Shown: piece after piece, positions 54,601 to 63,058 of the stretch
How positions within the stretch are numbered: position 1 is the first letter of the stretch
Layout: the number at the start of each line of letters is the position of its first letter
DNA from: Archangium violaceum Cb vi76
GTDB lineage: Bacteria > Myxococcota > Myxococcia > Myxococcales > Myxococcaceae
Reading direction: 5' to 3'
NCBI RefSeq assembly: GCF_000733295.1
Contig: NZ_JPMI01000045.1
Location: 1-64,000, forward strand
DNA length: 64,000 bases
Translations under genes and position numbers: made by a program
The notes under the pieces: model-generated
What the model saw: only the letters and a program-made list of their open reading frames with translations
Database searches by the model: none
Told to the model about the DNA's origin: nothing

Positions 54601-54710
54601 GTGTCCTCGGCACCGGGCCGGGAGAAACGTTCCTCGCCCAATACAGAGCCAGCGCCGCCCGCGTGCGGGACGTGTATGCTCGCGTCCTTCGCGCCCCGCG
54701 CCCCGTCTGA
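51678..54710 (+). CDS. glnE: Bifunctional glutamine-synthetase adenylyltransferase/deadenylase
   Basis: A 1010-residue GlnE. Two nucleotidyltransferase domains are present: one near the N-terminus with NFSSDVDLIYLY, the second in the C-terminal half with GYHSDLDLLFVY. Each carries its GS/HS-D-D metal pair, and both are followed by helical regulatory regions. It adenylylates and deadenylylates glutamine synthetase in response to nitrogen status. ATG 51678 is chosen; a GTG 12 bases upstream lies in the palindromic repeat. The patatin gene starts 12 bases after the stop. Confidence 0.93.
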   Translation: MTWTEEALRAEGFENPKRAAKELSALSAELGDQAAKRIHEAAKRTSEPDELIAAFDRIREGLRGHPEAPLTRLLDWLPPVFHASTFAPRLLTTRPGLLRWLAGSRTLTREKPREHYRREALGATRRIAATDAEGLYRRLRRYKYRELLRLMVRDATLRAPMSELGREQTALSEALIRAALSWAERSLQARYGTPDTPGFCILGMGKLGGEDLNFSSDVDLIYLYRSDGHTTGGTSGALPTVQYYTRLGEAVTQALTKVTAEGFCYRVDLNLRPQGRAGAMVLSLQAALAYYETFGRMWERAALTKARAVAGDATLAEELSSELGPFIWRRSLDLSAVDGLRDLKAQIDMRGKASADDVKLGPGGIREVEFFVNALQLLQGGKDPGLREPRTMRALRKLERAGFVSGPDADALEEAYVFLRRVENRLQMLEERQTQALPTGERERRRLATSLGHGDWDTFRAELERHRRFVLESFNTLLGKTARDEVPDEPLLALALDPDLALEQRRAALARRGFEDPDRALAELERLARVPHSPFADGGSGVKAVRLLSELAQTPDPDQALLHFSDFLARLHQPEGYLRLLTGMPRASRRLFNLFGQSDYLSRIFLRHPELLDALVQAQLDEAHKSTERIRQELGARLARHPDAETKHGAMPRFKNEEVLRIGLNDIGGDLSVPEVARQLTAVADAILDECLFLALEEQRERYGLPLDAGGKREGLVVIAMGKLGGYELGYHSDLDLLFVYSGNGQADTSGGNRGAITHHEYFAKAVQRLLTLLQVQLREGHLYKIDARLRPSGNQGALVVSQDTLREHHQKRAQLWERQALIKARPAAGDAVRFHPLRDEVLTPLVYERPLPPDAAAEIDRLRTRMERELAHENAWQLNPKLGQGGLVDVEFTVQYLQLVHGREHPRVRSTNTLAALEGLQAEGLLPPEDAEALRQGYLFLRRVENRLRLVHASSLAHMPTGGRPLAQLARRLGVLGTGPGETFLAQYRASAARVRDVYARVLRAPRPV

Positions 54711-54722
54711 GTCCTCCTGCCC

Positions 54723-56144
54723 GTGCTGCTGAAGCAACGCTTTCAAATCCTCCGGCCCCTCGAAGACATGGAAGTGGCCCTGGTGCGCGCGGCGGTGGAC
54801 TCGCCCTCGCTGTTGGACTCGCGCGAGGAGGCCGTGTTGCGCACCGCCCTGTCCCTGGCGCGCCTCTACAAGCTGCGCCACGAGGGCCATGAGCACTCCG
54901 TGGAGACCTGGACGGCGCCCCTGCGCGAGGACGTGACGCGGAGGCTCGGCCCGGTGCTGCTCGGCGGGCGCCGCATCACGCGGGATCAACTGGTGCCCCA
55001 CGTGCGCGACCTGCGCGCCCCGGTGCTCGAGCTGCGCGACGAGCTCGTCCACCACCTCCAGGGGCGCGTGCCCGAGGAGGTCCTCCACCGCGAGCTGCGG
55101 CACAAGTCGCTGGTGGTGGTGGCCGGTGGCGGTGGCGGCGTGGCCTACGTGTACCTGGGCGTCATGAGCCTGCTGGACGAGCACGGCCTCAAACCGTCGC
55201 TGCTGGCGGGCACCTCCATGGGCGCCATCCTGATGCTGATGCGCTCGCGCATGGCGCGCTTCGACCAGGGCGAGCTGGTGAGCATCATCCGCAGCCTCTC
55301 CTGGCGGAAGCTCTTCCGGTTCATCTCCACGGAGAACCGCTACGGGCTGCCGGCGGCGCTGCGGCTGTTCCTCCGCTCGGGCCTGGGCCGCTACTTCAAC
55401 ACGGGGCCGGGCATGCCCGAGGCGGGCCTGCGGCTGAAGGATCTGCCGGTGCCCATGATCGTCGCGGTGGGTGGCATCCGGCGCGGCATGCTGCCCCGGC
55501 CCATCGAGTACTACGAGCGTCTGCTGGGCACGAGCCCGGTGAGCCTGCTCACCCCCACGGGCGTGGCGCGCCGCATCCAGGCGGTGATGGGCACGCTGGC
55601 CGAGTTCTTCACCCGGCCGGAGATCATGGTGAAGCTCCACCTCGGCGCGGACGAGGCGACGGCCGGGTTCGACGCCATCGACGCGGCGGGCTTCTCCTCC
55701 TCGCTGCCCGGCGTCATCCACTACGACATGCTGCGCGACGACGCGCACATGCGCGGCCTGCTGGACGGGATGATGGAGGACAAGGGCATCTTCCGGCTGC
55801 TGGACGGAGGACTGGTGGACAACCTCCCGGTGAAGGCGGCCTGGAAGGCGGTGCACCACGGCAACATCGGCACGCGCAACGCCTTCTTCCTCGCGCTCGA
55901 CGGCTTCGCCCCCAAGCTCACCACCCCCTTCTGGTTGCCCCTGCAACGGCTCGCGGCCATGACGGTGGCGCCCAACCTCCCCTACGCCCACCTCGTCAAA
56001 CGCTTCGGCACCACCCTCTCCCCCCTGGAGCTGGTCCCCTCCGTCCAGTTGGCCACCAAGGCCATGCACTACGGCCGCAAGCAGCTCGGCGCGGACATGC
56101 CCTTCCTCTCCCGCATGCTCTCGCCCCTCCCCCACCTGGGGTGA
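54723..56144 (+). CDS. Patatin-like phospholipase
   Basis: A 473-residue patatin-fold acyl hydrolase. After about 125 residues of N-terminal helical extension the catalytic region starts with the oxyanion loop VAGGGGGVAYVYLG. The nucleophile Ser follows in GTSMGA, and the catalytic Asp in DGGLVDNLP. It hydrolyses phospholipid or lysophospholipid ester bonds, probably at the inner face of the membrane. The start is GTG, 12 bases after glnE, suggesting one transcript. Whether it is secreted or degrades host lipids during predation cannot be read from sequence. Confidence 0.88.
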   Translation: MLLKQRFQILRPLEDMEVALVRAAVDSPSLLDSREEAVLRTALSLARLYKLRHEGHEHSVETWTAPLREDVTRRLGPVLLGGRRITRDQLVPHVRDLRAPVLELRDELVHHLQGRVPEEVLHRELRHKSLVVVAGGGGGVAYVYLGVMSLLDEHGLKPSLLAGTSMGAILMLMRSRMARFDQGELVSIIRSLSWRKLFRFISTENRYGLPAALRLFLRSGLGRYFNTGPGMPEAGLRLKDLPVPMIVAVGGIRRGMLPRPIEYYERLLGTSPVSLLTPTGVARRIQAVMGTLAEFFTRPEIMVKLHLGADEATAGFDAIDAAGFSSSLPGVIHYDMLRDDAHMRGLLDGMMEDKGIFRLLDGGLVDNLPVKAAWKAVHHGNIGTRNAFFLALDGFAPKLTTPFWLPLQRLAAMTVAPNLPYAHLVKRFGTTLSPLELVPSVQLATKAMHYGRKQLGADMPFLSRMLSPLPHLG

Positions 56145-56214
56145 TGGGCTGCTTTGAATTCAAACGACTTCCTGGAAGAATGGGCCTTTTCCCCTTCACC
56201 AAGAGGACCCCTTC

Positions 56215-57162
56215 ATGAGCTCGACCTCCGGCAACGTCGTGCGCTCCGAACAGATCTGGCTCGATGGGAAGCTGGTCAAATGGGATGACGGCCATGTGCC
56301 CGTCATGACCCACGCCCTGCACTACGGGCTGGGCGTTTTCGAGGGCATCCGCGCCTACCGCACCCACGATGGCCGACTTGCGGTGTTCCGCCTGCGAGAG
56401 CACATCGAGCGGCTTTTCGACTCGGCCCACATCTGCATGATGAAGCTGCCCTACACGGTGGAGCAGCTCATGGAGGCGTGCCTGGAGCTGCTGCGCAAGC
56501 AGAAGGACCAGTTCGCCAACGGGGCCTACCTGCGCCCCATCGCCTTCATGGGTGACGGCGCCATGGGCCTGGGCGCCATCAACCCCACCCGCGTGGCCGT
56601 CACCGCCTGGGACTGGGGCGCCTACCTCGGCGACAAGGGCATCCGCGACGGCATCCGCGCCAAGGTGAGCTCCTACACCCGCATGCACGTCAACGTGAAC
56701 ATGGTGCGCGGGAAGATCTCCGGCCAGTACGTCAACTCCATCCTCGCCAAGCGCGAGGCCGTGCTCGCCGGCTATGACGAGGCCATCCTCCTGGACATCA
56801 GCGGCTTCGTCGCCGAGGCCTCCGGGGAGAACATCTTCCTCGTCAACAAGAAGGGCGTCATCAAGACCCCGCCCCTCTCCTGCCCCATCCTCGACGGCAT
56901 CACCCGCGACACGGTGCTCAAGATTCTCCGCGACTCGGGCCGCACCGTGGAGGAGGTCACCGTCACCCGCGACGCCCTCTACATCGCCAACGAGGTCTTC
57001 TTCACCGGTACCGCCGCGGAGATCACCCCCGTGCGCGAGGTGGACAACCGCACCGTGGGCGCCGGCAAGCCCGGCCCCATCACCCAGTATGTGCAGGAGA
57101 CCTACTTCCGCACCGTCCGGGGCCAGGAGCCGCGTTACATCGAGTGGCTCACCTACGTCTGA
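56215..57162 (+). CDS. ilvE: Branched-chain-amino-acid aminotransferase
   Basis: A 315-residue PLP fold-type IV enzyme. It has HALHYGLGVFEGIRAY near the N-terminus, the PLP lysine near the segment ANGAYLRPI...AKREAVLAGYDEAILLD, and ASGENIFLVNKKGVIKTPPLSCPILDGITRDTVL at the product-binding loop. It interconverts branched-chain 2-oxoacids and amino acids. ATG 56215 has AAGAGGA 7 bases upstream. It is preceded by an AT-rich palindrome (TTTGAATTCAAA, 56153-56164). Confidence 0.95.
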   Translation: MSSTSGNVVRSEQIWLDGKLVKWDDGHVPVMTHALHYGLGVFEGIRAYRTHDGRLAVFRLREHIERLFDSAHICMMKLPYTVEQLMEACLELLRKQKDQFANGAYLRPIAFMGDGAMGLGAINPTRVAVTAWDWGAYLGDKGIRDGIRAKVSSYTRMHVNVNMVRGKISGQYVNSILAKREAVLAGYDEAILLDISGFVAEASGENIFLVNKKGVIKTPPLSCPILDGITRDTVLKILRDSGRTVEEVTVTRDALYIANEVFFTGTAAEITPVREVDNRTVGAGKPGPITQYVQETYFRTVRGQEPRYIEWLTYV

Positions 57163-57232
57163 CGGCCTCCTGAGCGGCCAGGGGACTCTGGAGGTGCCGG
57201 AAGGGGGGCGGATCGGCTAGAAGTACGGGTCG

Positions 57233-58567
57233 ATGCGCCCTGAGTACAACGCCCCTCCCAATCCCTTCAATCTCGAGAACCCGTCCATCCTCGACATCGC
57301 TCCGCCGGAGCCCAAGTCGCTGGAGGAGACGGGCCTGAAGATCGGCCTGCTCTCGGACATCGCCCTGCGCTACCTGTACTACCAGGGGACCGCCACGGGC
57401 ATGGACATCGCCCAGGAGCTGCGCCTGCCCTGGCCCGGTGTCATCGAGCGCGTGGTGGACTTCCTCACCGCCGAGAAGCTCGTGGACCTCCGGGGCGGCA
57501 AGGGCTTCGGCCGCGCCTCGGTGGACTTCATCCTCACCGAGAAGGGCCGCGAGTACACCCGCGGCGCCATCGAGCGCAGCACCTACGTGGGCCCCGCCCC
57601 CATCCCCATCGAGCAGTACAACGCCCTCATCACCGCCCAGACGGAGGAGAGCCCCGTCATCAGCCGCGAGGACCTGGTCCAGGGCCTGGCCCACCTCACC
57701 GTCAACGCGGACCTGATGGACAAGCTGGGGCCGGCGGTCAACTCGGGCCGCTCGCTCTTCCTCTACGGGCCCCCGGGCAACGGCAAGACGAGCCTCGCCG
57801 AGGCCATCAGCCGCATGTTCGGCGGCGAGGTCTTCATCCCCCACTGTCTGGAGATCGACAACCAGATCATCAAGGTCTTCGACGCCCTCAACCACATCCC
57901 CATCACGCTCGAGTCCGAGCGCGATGCCCAGGGCCGGCGCGCCACCTTCGAGATGGACAACCGCTGGCAGCTGTGCCGGCGCCCCGCCGTCGTCGTGGGT
58001 GGCGAGCTGACGCTCGAAACGTTGGACCTCATCTATTCCCCCACCGCGCGCTTCTACGAGGCGCCCTTCCAGGTGAAGGCCAACGGCGGGATGCTCCTCA
58101 TCGACGACTTCGGCCGCCAGAAGGTCCACCCCACGGATCTGCTCAACCGGTGGATCGTCCCCCTGGAGAAGCGGGTGGACTTCCTCACCCTGCACACGGG
58201 CAAGAAGTTCGAGATCCCCTTCGATCAGCTGCTCGTCTTCTCCACCAACCTGGACCCCAAGGAGCTGGTGGACGAGGCCTTCCTGCGCCGCATCAAGTAC
58301 AAGATCGAGGTCACCAACCCCGACGAGGACGTCTACCGGGAGATCTTCGCCCGGGTGTGCGAGGCCTCCGGCATCCCCTACGTGGACCAGGCCGTCACCT
58401 ACCTCTTCGAGCACTACTACAAGCCCAACAACATGCAGCTGCGCGCCTGCCACCCGAGAGATCTGGTGCAGCTCATCAAGGACGCGGCACGCTACCGGCA
58501 GATTCCCCCGGCCCTTTCCAAGGACCTGCTCGACCAGGCGTGCGAGGTCTTCCTGGTCAGCCTCTGA
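57233..58567 (+). CDS. AAA ATPase with N-terminal winged-helix-like domain
   Basis: A 444-residue protein. The first 110 residues look like a winged-helix domain (LLSDIALRYLYYQG, IERVVDFLTAEKLVDLRGGKGFG). An AAA+ core follows, with Walker A GPPGNGKTSL, Walker B GMLLIDDFGRQ and sensor-type VFSTNLDPKELVDEAFLRRIKYK. A C-terminal helical lid ends it. The layout resembles bacterial ATPases used for motor- or transport-type assemblies, but no partner is adjacent. ATG 57233. Function unknown. Confidence 0.82.
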   Translation: MRPEYNAPPNPFNLENPSILDIAPPEPKSLEETGLKIGLLSDIALRYLYYQGTATGMDIAQELRLPWPGVIERVVDFLTAEKLVDLRGGKGFGRASVDFILTEKGREYTRGAIERSTYVGPAPIPIEQYNALITAQTEESPVISREDLVQGLAHLTVNADLMDKLGPAVNSGRSLFLYGPPGNGKTSLAEAISRMFGGEVFIPHCLEIDNQIIKVFDALNHIPITLESERDAQGRRATFEMDNRWQLCRRPAVVVGGELTLETLDLIYSPTARFYEAPFQVKANGGMLLIDDFGRQKVHPTDLLNRWIVPLEKRVDFLTLHTGKKFEIPFDQLLVFSTNLDPKELVDEAFLRRIKYKIEVTNPDEDVYREIFARVCEASGIPYVDQAVTYLFEHYYKPNNMQLRACHPRDLVQLIKDAARYRQIPPALSKDLLDQACEVFLVSL

Positions 58568-58584
58568 GACAAGTGCCGTTTTAA

Positions 58585-58613
58585 TTGTCCTAAGCTGCTG
58601 GAATTTCTACAAT
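58585..58613 (+). promoter_or_regulatory. Sigma-70-like promoter before the Fic gene
   Basis: TTGTCC (58585-58590), 17 bases, then TACAAT (58608-58613), about 87 bases before the GTG start of the Fic gene. The surrounding sequence is AT-rich. Confidence 0.65.
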
Positions 58614-58699
58614 CCGTGAACCGTTGTTCCCACTGGCCGGGTTTACCCGTACCGACCCGCCGGTCCCGCTGGCAGCCGGTGTGAAGGAGCGTCACGTCC

Positions 58700-59536
58700 G
58701 TGAAGGAACGCTACCAAGAGATCGACGAGAAGAACGAAACGCTGCGCGACTACCTTGGCATCTTCAAGGACAGGAGCCGCGACTTCCTGGAGAAGTTCGA
58801 GATGTCGTGGATCTACCACGACGCCGCACTCGAGGGGACGGTGTACACCCAGCAGGAGCTGGTGTCGGCGCTCTTCCCCGAGCGGGCGAGCATGGATCCG
58901 GCGATGATCCCCGTGGTGCTGGAGGTGCGCAACCACAAGGCGGCGTGCGACTTCCTGCGTGAAGACGCGGCCAGCACGGGCAAGAAGCAGACGCAGATCA
59001 CGCTGACCACCATCAAGCGGATCCACGACTTGCTGTGCGGCAACACGCCGGAGGCGCAGCAGGCGCGCGCCAACATCGAGCGGCGCGAGCGCACGGAGAA
59101 GGAGCTGGCCAAGGAGCGGGAGCGCAGCGGCTACCGCAAGGACATGCCCCTGCACCGCACGTATTTCCACGAGATCTCCCAGCCGGCGAAGATCCAGCCG
59201 GCGCTGGAGAAGCTGGTGGACTACACGGGCAGCGCCGAGTACCGCGAGTTCCACCCCATCAAGCAGGCGGCGGTGGTGCAGCACAAGTTCATGCAGATCT
59301 TCCCGTTCACGGAGAACAGCGGGAAGGTGGGGCGGATGCTCACCAACCTGGTGCTGCTGCGCAACGGGTACATGCCGGCGATCATCCACTCGATCGATCG
59401 TCAGCGGTACTACGAGTCGCTGCGAGGCGCCGAGGGCGTGTTCCGCGCGCTGCTGATGGACGCCATCGAGAACTCGCTGGACAACGGCGTGAAGTACTTC
59501 AAGGACATGAGCCGCCGGTACAAGGCCATCAACTAG
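58700..59536 (+). CDS. Fic-domain protein with degenerate active site
   Basis: A 278-residue Fic-fold protein. The active-site motif HPFx(D/E)GNG(R/K)xxR reads FPFTENSGKVGR (201-212): the catalytic His is Phe and the Gly-Asn of the anion hole is Asn-Ser, while Glu, Lys and Arg remain. The family's inhibitory helix segment (DAALEG, 41-46) is conserved. It probably no longer transfers AMP, or it acts on a different nucleotide or partner. The start is GTG at 58700; the gene has its own promoter. Endonuclease IV follows 4 bases after the stop. Confidence 0.8.
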   Translation: MKERYQEIDEKNETLRDYLGIFKDRSRDFLEKFEMSWIYHDAALEGTVYTQQELVSALFPERASMDPAMIPVVLEVRNHKAACDFLREDAASTGKKQTQITLTTIKRIHDLLCGNTPEAQQARANIERRERTEKELAKERERSGYRKDMPLHRTYFHEISQPAKIQPALEKLVDYTGSAEYREFHPIKQAAVVQHKFMQIFPFTENSGKVGRMLTNLVLLRNGYMPAIIHSIDRQRYYESLRGAEGVFRALLMDAIENSLDNGVKYFKDMSRRYKAIN

Positions 59537-59539
59537 GCC

Positions 59540-60373
59540 GTGCGCGTCGGGGCCCACGAGTCCATCGCGGGAGGCGTGAGCCGTGCACTGGCGCGAGCCG
59601 AGGAGCATGGCGCGCGCAGCCTGCAGGTCTTCACGAAGAACGCCCGGGGCTGGAAGGCCCCGCCCCTCACCGAGGAGGAGTGCCTCGCCTTCCGCGAGGA
59701 GGTGCGGCGCACGGGGCTGCCGGTGGTGGCCCATGGCAGCTACCTGGTGAACCTCGGTGCCGAGGAGCCGGCGCAGCGCGAGAAGTCGCTGGACTGCGTC
59801 GTCGAGGAGCTCACCCGGTGTGAGCGGCTCGGCATCCCCTTCCTCATCCTCCACCCGGGTGGACACCCGGACGAGCGGCGCGGGCTGGAGCTCATCTCCC
59901 GGGCGCTGGACGAGGTGCACGCGCGCACGCCGCGCTTCCAGTCACGCCTCTGCCTGGAGGTGACGGCGGGCCAGGGCAACTGCCTGGGCTGGCGCTTCGA
60001 GCACCTGGCGGAGGTGCTGTCCCGGACGGCGGACGCGGGGCGCCTGGGCATCTGTCTGGACACCTGCCATCTGTTCGCCGCCGGATACGATCTCTCGACG
60101 GAGGCCGGTTACCATGAAGTGATGGAGGAGTGTGATCGGGTGGTGGGGCTGGAGCGGGTGCACTGCGTCCACCTCAACGACAGCAAGAAGCCGTTGGGGT
60201 GCCGGGTGGATCGCCACGAGGAAGTGGGCAAGGGAGCAATCGGGCTCACGCCCTTCCGCTGCCTGATGAAGGATTCGCGCTTCGTCAACACCATTGGAAT
60301 CCTGGAGACCCCGTACCCCGAGCGTTACGCAGAAACCATCAGGCGACTCGAATCGCTCGGCCGGAGGAAGTAA
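59540..60373 (+). CDS. nfo: Deoxyribonuclease IV (AP endonuclease)
   Basis: A 277-residue TIM-barrel zinc endonuclease. It contains the HGSYLVN metal strand, the E in CLEVTAGQGNCLG, the signature GICLDTCHLFAAGYD, HLNDSKKPLG and the C-terminal ILETP. All metal-binding residues appear present. It cleaves DNA 5' of abasic sites in base-excision repair. The start is GTG, 4 bases after the Fic gene stop; the DHH gene follows after 11 bases. Confidence 0.95.
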   Translation: MRVGAHESIAGGVSRALARAEEHGARSLQVFTKNARGWKAPPLTEEECLAFREEVRRTGLPVVAHGSYLVNLGAEEPAQREKSLDCVVEELTRCERLGIPFLILHPGGHPDERRGLELISRALDEVHARTPRFQSRLCLEVTAGQGNCLGWRFEHLAEVLSRTADAGRLGICLDTCHLFAAGYDLSTEAGYHEVMEECDRVVGLERVHCVHLNDSKKPLGCRVDRHEEVGKGAIGLTPFRCLMKDSRFVNTIGILETPYPERYAETIRRLESLGRRK

Positions 60374-60384
60374 ACACAGCACCC

Positions 60385-61512
60385 ATGCCTGCTACACCGA
60401 CAGCCAACAGCCGCAGAACGCCCGGAGGCGGCGAGGGCCCCGAGCCCGCGCCCCCCCGGCTCGCGAACCTGCCGGCACGCGCCAAGCTGGAGCGGCTGCT
60501 CCGGGTGGCCCAGGGTCACAAGAAGGCCCTCGTGCTCACCCATGACAATCCGGATCCGGACTCCATCGCCGCGGCGGTGGCACTCGCCCAGTTGCTGAAG
60601 GAGCGGGCGGACGTGGAGGAGGCCCGGGTGGGCTACGGCGGCATCATCGGCCGGGCGGAGAACATCGCCTTCGTGAAGGTGCTGCGCCTGCCCGTGGTGC
60701 CCATCGCCCAGTTGGATCTGGACGAGTACGATCTGCTGGCGCTCGTGGACACGCAGCCGCCCACGGGCAACCACGCGATTCCGCCGCGCCTGCGCGGTGA
60801 GGTGGACATCGTCATCGACCACCACCCGCTGCGCAACGAGAGCCTGGAGTCGCCCTTCGCGGACGTGGGAGGAGACTTCGGCTCGACGTCGACGATGCTG
60901 GTGGAGTACCTGCGCGCCGCGGGGCTGGAGCCCTCCACGGAAGTGGCCACCGCGCTGTTCTACGGCCTGAAGGCGGACACGCGGGATCTGGGGCGCGAGA
61001 CGACCCAGACGGACATCGACACGTACCTGTGGCTGTTCCCGCGGATGCAGAAGCACCTGCTGGCGCAGATCGAGCACCCGGAGCTGCCGGCGCGTTACTT
61101 CCAGCTGTACCACACGGCCTTCGAGCGGGCGAAGGTGTACGGGGACACGGCGATCGTGACGGACCTGGAGGAGGTCTACTCGCCGGACATGGTGGCCGAG
61201 GTGGCCGAGCGGTTGATGTTCCTCGAGGGGATGAAGTGGTCGCTGGCGTACGCGACGTACCGCAACCAGCTCTTCATGTCGCTGCGGGTGAAGGATCGGC
61301 GGATGAACGCGGGGCGGCTGATCCGGGAGATCTGCGAGGACTACGGCGGCTCGTCGGGAGGCCACGGCAGCATGGCGGGCGCGAGGATTCCGCTGTCGGG
61401 GAGGGCGACGCAGCGCAAGGCGGTGAAGCGCGAGCTGGTGCGCAAGTTCCTTGAGGCCTTTGGAGTCGCGGATGAGCGTCCGGTGGGACTGCTGTCCGCG
61501 CCCTCGCCGTGA
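60385..61512 (+). CDS. DHH-family phosphoesterase (NrnA-like)
   Basis: A 375-residue DHH protein. The N-terminal motifs are THDNPDPDSIAAAVAL, LALVDTQPP and DIVIDHHPLR, giving the Mn-binding Asp/His residues. The C-terminal DHHA1-like domain has GGSSGGHGSMAGARI. These match oligoribonuclease/pAp-phosphatase NrnA. It would degrade short oligonucleotides and 3'-phosphoadenosine phosphate. ATG 60385. Its stop overlaps the GTG start of the cysteine desulfurase (GTGA). Confidence 0.9.
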   Translation: MPATPTANSRRTPGGGEGPEPAPPRLANLPARAKLERLLRVAQGHKKALVLTHDNPDPDSIAAAVALAQLLKERADVEEARVGYGGIIGRAENIAFVKVLRLPVVPIAQLDLDEYDLLALVDTQPPTGNHAIPPRLRGEVDIVIDHHPLRNESLESPFADVGGDFGSTSTMLVEYLRAAGLEPSTEVATALFYGLKADTRDLGRETTQTDIDTYLWLFPRMQKHLLAQIEHPELPARYFQLYHTAFERAKVYGDTAIVTDLEEVYSPDMVAEVAERLMFLEGMKWSLAYATYRNQLFMSLRVKDRRMNAGRLIREICEDYGGSSGGHGSMAGARIPLSGRATQRKAVKRELVRKFLEAFGVADERPVGLLSAPSP

Positions 61513-62657
61513 TCTACTGGGATCACAACGCGGCGGCGCCGGTGAGGCCGGAGGTGGCGGCGCTGCTGACGAAGACCTTCGCCGGGGGAGGATGGGGCAA
61601 CGCCTCGAGCGTGCACCGGAGCGGGCGCGAGGCGCGGAGCCGGCTGGACGCGGCGCGGGCCCGGGTGGCGCGCGTGCTGGGCTGTGAGCCGAAGGAGGTG
61701 TGCTTCACCGGCTCGGGCTCGGAGGCGGACGCGCTGGCGGTGAAGGGAGCCTGGCTCGCGAGGAAGGAGACGCGGCGGCGGCGCGTGGTGAGCTCGGCGA
61801 TCGAGCACCCGGCGGTGCTGGCGGCGTTGAAGCAGTTGGAGGCGCTGGGCGCGGAGGTGGTGCGGGTGCGTCCGGAGCGGGACGGCCGGGTGCCGCTGGA
61901 GGCGATGGTGGAGGCGCTGACGCCGGAGACGGTGCTGTGCTCGTTGATGTGGGCGAACAACGAGACGGGCGTGGTGCAGCCGGCGGCGGAGCTCTCGCGG
62001 GTATGCCGTCAGCGGGGCATCCTGTTCCACACGGACGCGGTGCAGGCGGCGGGAAAGCTGCCGACGCACCTGCGCGAGGTGGACGCGGATCTGCTGGCGC
62101 TCTCGGCGCACAAGTTCGGAGGGCCGGCGGGAGCCGGGGTGCTGGTGGTGCGCAAGGGCGTGGAGCTGCAGGCGCTGACGCCGGGACACCAGGAGGCGGG
62201 ATTGCGCGGAGGGACGCAGAACGTGCCCTACGCGGAGGCGCTCGCCCTGGCGCTGGAGCTGGCACACGAGGAGCAGCCGGCCTACGCGACGCGGGTGCAG
62301 CGGCTGCGGGACACGTTCGAGCGGGAGGTGCGCTCGCGCATTCCGGACGTGACGGTGAACGGAGAGGGAGCGCCGCGGGTGCCGAACACGAGCAACCTGT
62401 GCTTCCACGGAGCGGACGGCGAAGCCCTCCTGATCGCGTTGGACCTGGAGGGCATCTGCGTCTCGTCGGGAGCGGCGTGTGCCTCGGGGACGCTGACGCC
62501 CTCGCACGTGCTGCTGGCGATGGGGCTCACGCCGGCGCAGGCGCACGGAGCCCTGCGCTTCTCGCTGGGACCGACGGCGACGGAAGAGGAAGTGGTCCGG
62601 ATCGTGGAGGCCCTGAGCACGCATGTCCCGAGGGCCCGGGAGCTGAACCTGGAGTAA
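61509..62657 (+). CDS. Cysteine desulfurase family aminotransferase
   Basis: A 382-residue class V aminotransferase. It has YWDHNAAAPVRPEV, TGSGSEADALAVKG, WANNETGVVQP and FHTDAVQAAGKLP. The PLP lysine is in LSAHKFGGPAGAGVLVV and the catalytic Cys in SSGAACASGTLTPSHVL. It produces a persulfide from cysteine for Fe-S clusters or tRNA thiolation. The start is GTG, coupled to the preceding DHH gene. NifS and IscS subtypes are not distinguished; no scaffold gene is adjacent. Confidence 0.93.
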   Translation: MIYWDHNAAAPVRPEVAALLTKTFAGGGWGNASSVHRSGREARSRLDAARARVARVLGCEPKEVCFTGSGSEADALAVKGAWLARKETRRRRVVSSAIEHPAVLAALKQLEALGAEVVRVRPERDGRVPLEAMVEALTPETVLCSLMWANNETGVVQPAAELSRVCRQRGILFHTDAVQAAGKLPTHLREVDADLLALSAHKFGGPAGAGVLVVRKGVELQALTPGHQEAGLRGGTQNVPYAEALALALELAHEEQPAYATRVQRLRDTFEREVRSRIPDVTVNGEGAPRVPNTSNLCFHGADGEALLIALDLEGICVSSGAACASGTLTPSHVLLAMGLTPAQAHGALRFSLGPTATEEEVVRIVEALSTHVPRARELNLE

Positions 62658-62663
62658 TCAATC

Positions 62664-62766
62664 TCCCCTCGCCCTCCGGGAGAGGGACGGGGAGAGGGTG
62701 CCACGGCTCTCAGGTTGAACCCGTGTCTGCCCCCTCTCCCTCTGGGAGAGGGCTGGGGTGAGGGTC
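62664..62766 (+). repeat. Complete palindromic intergenic repeat, copy D
   Basis: Same two-part structure as the 51.6-kb copy, with spacer CTCAGGTTGAACCCGTGTCT. It aligns without gaps over about 100 bases to the reverse complement of the copy at 63.06-63.17 kb, so the two form an inverted pair around the 55-aa gene. Confidence 0.85.
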
Positions 62767-62791
62767 ATCCGTCCCCACCCGTGCCCCTCGG

Positions 62792-62959
62792 CTACCACTT
62801 CTGGTCGGGGAGCTGCTTCTCACGGACCTCATCGGGAGGCTGGCCATACCCCGGCGAGCCCTCATGGGACTCTTGGGGTTTGTCCGGCGTGCGCTCGACC
62901 TTGCGCTCGGTGTCCGCCTCGCGGGTCTCCCGCGGCTTCTGCTCCTTCTGGGTTGCCAT
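62792..62959 (-). CDS. 55-residue hydrophilic protein
   Basis: A 55-residue, highly charged protein (MATQKEQKPRETREADTERK...). It is rich in Lys/Glu/Gln/Pro/Asp, with no hydrophobic segment, and ends KQLPDQKW. ATG 62959 has GGGAGG 7 bases upstream. It is probably disordered. It is flanked by inverted copies of the palindromic repeat. Not recognised; its closest resemblance is to small stress-type hydrophilic proteins, which I do not claim as homology. Confidence 0.65.
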   Translation of the reverse strand: MATQKEQKPRETREADTERKVERTPDKPQESHEGSPGYGQPPDEVREKQLPDQKW

Positions 62960-63058
62960 CTCGAATCCTCCCTGGCGCGCTGGCGCCTGGCTCGTGCGGG
63001 AGAAGATCGGCATCGGACAGAGGACTGGCATCCGGGGACCAGGCAAACAGGGAAGCGG

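Noticed and set aside
51987-56135. 1382-residue reverse open frame
   Set aside because: It is the antisense of glnE and the patatin gene. Long antisense frames are expected at this GC content.
56153-56164. 12-bp palindrome TTTGAATTCAAA before ilvE as an operator
   Set aside because: It is short and AT-only around an EcoRI-like core. It could be chance; no conserved regulator site is recognised.
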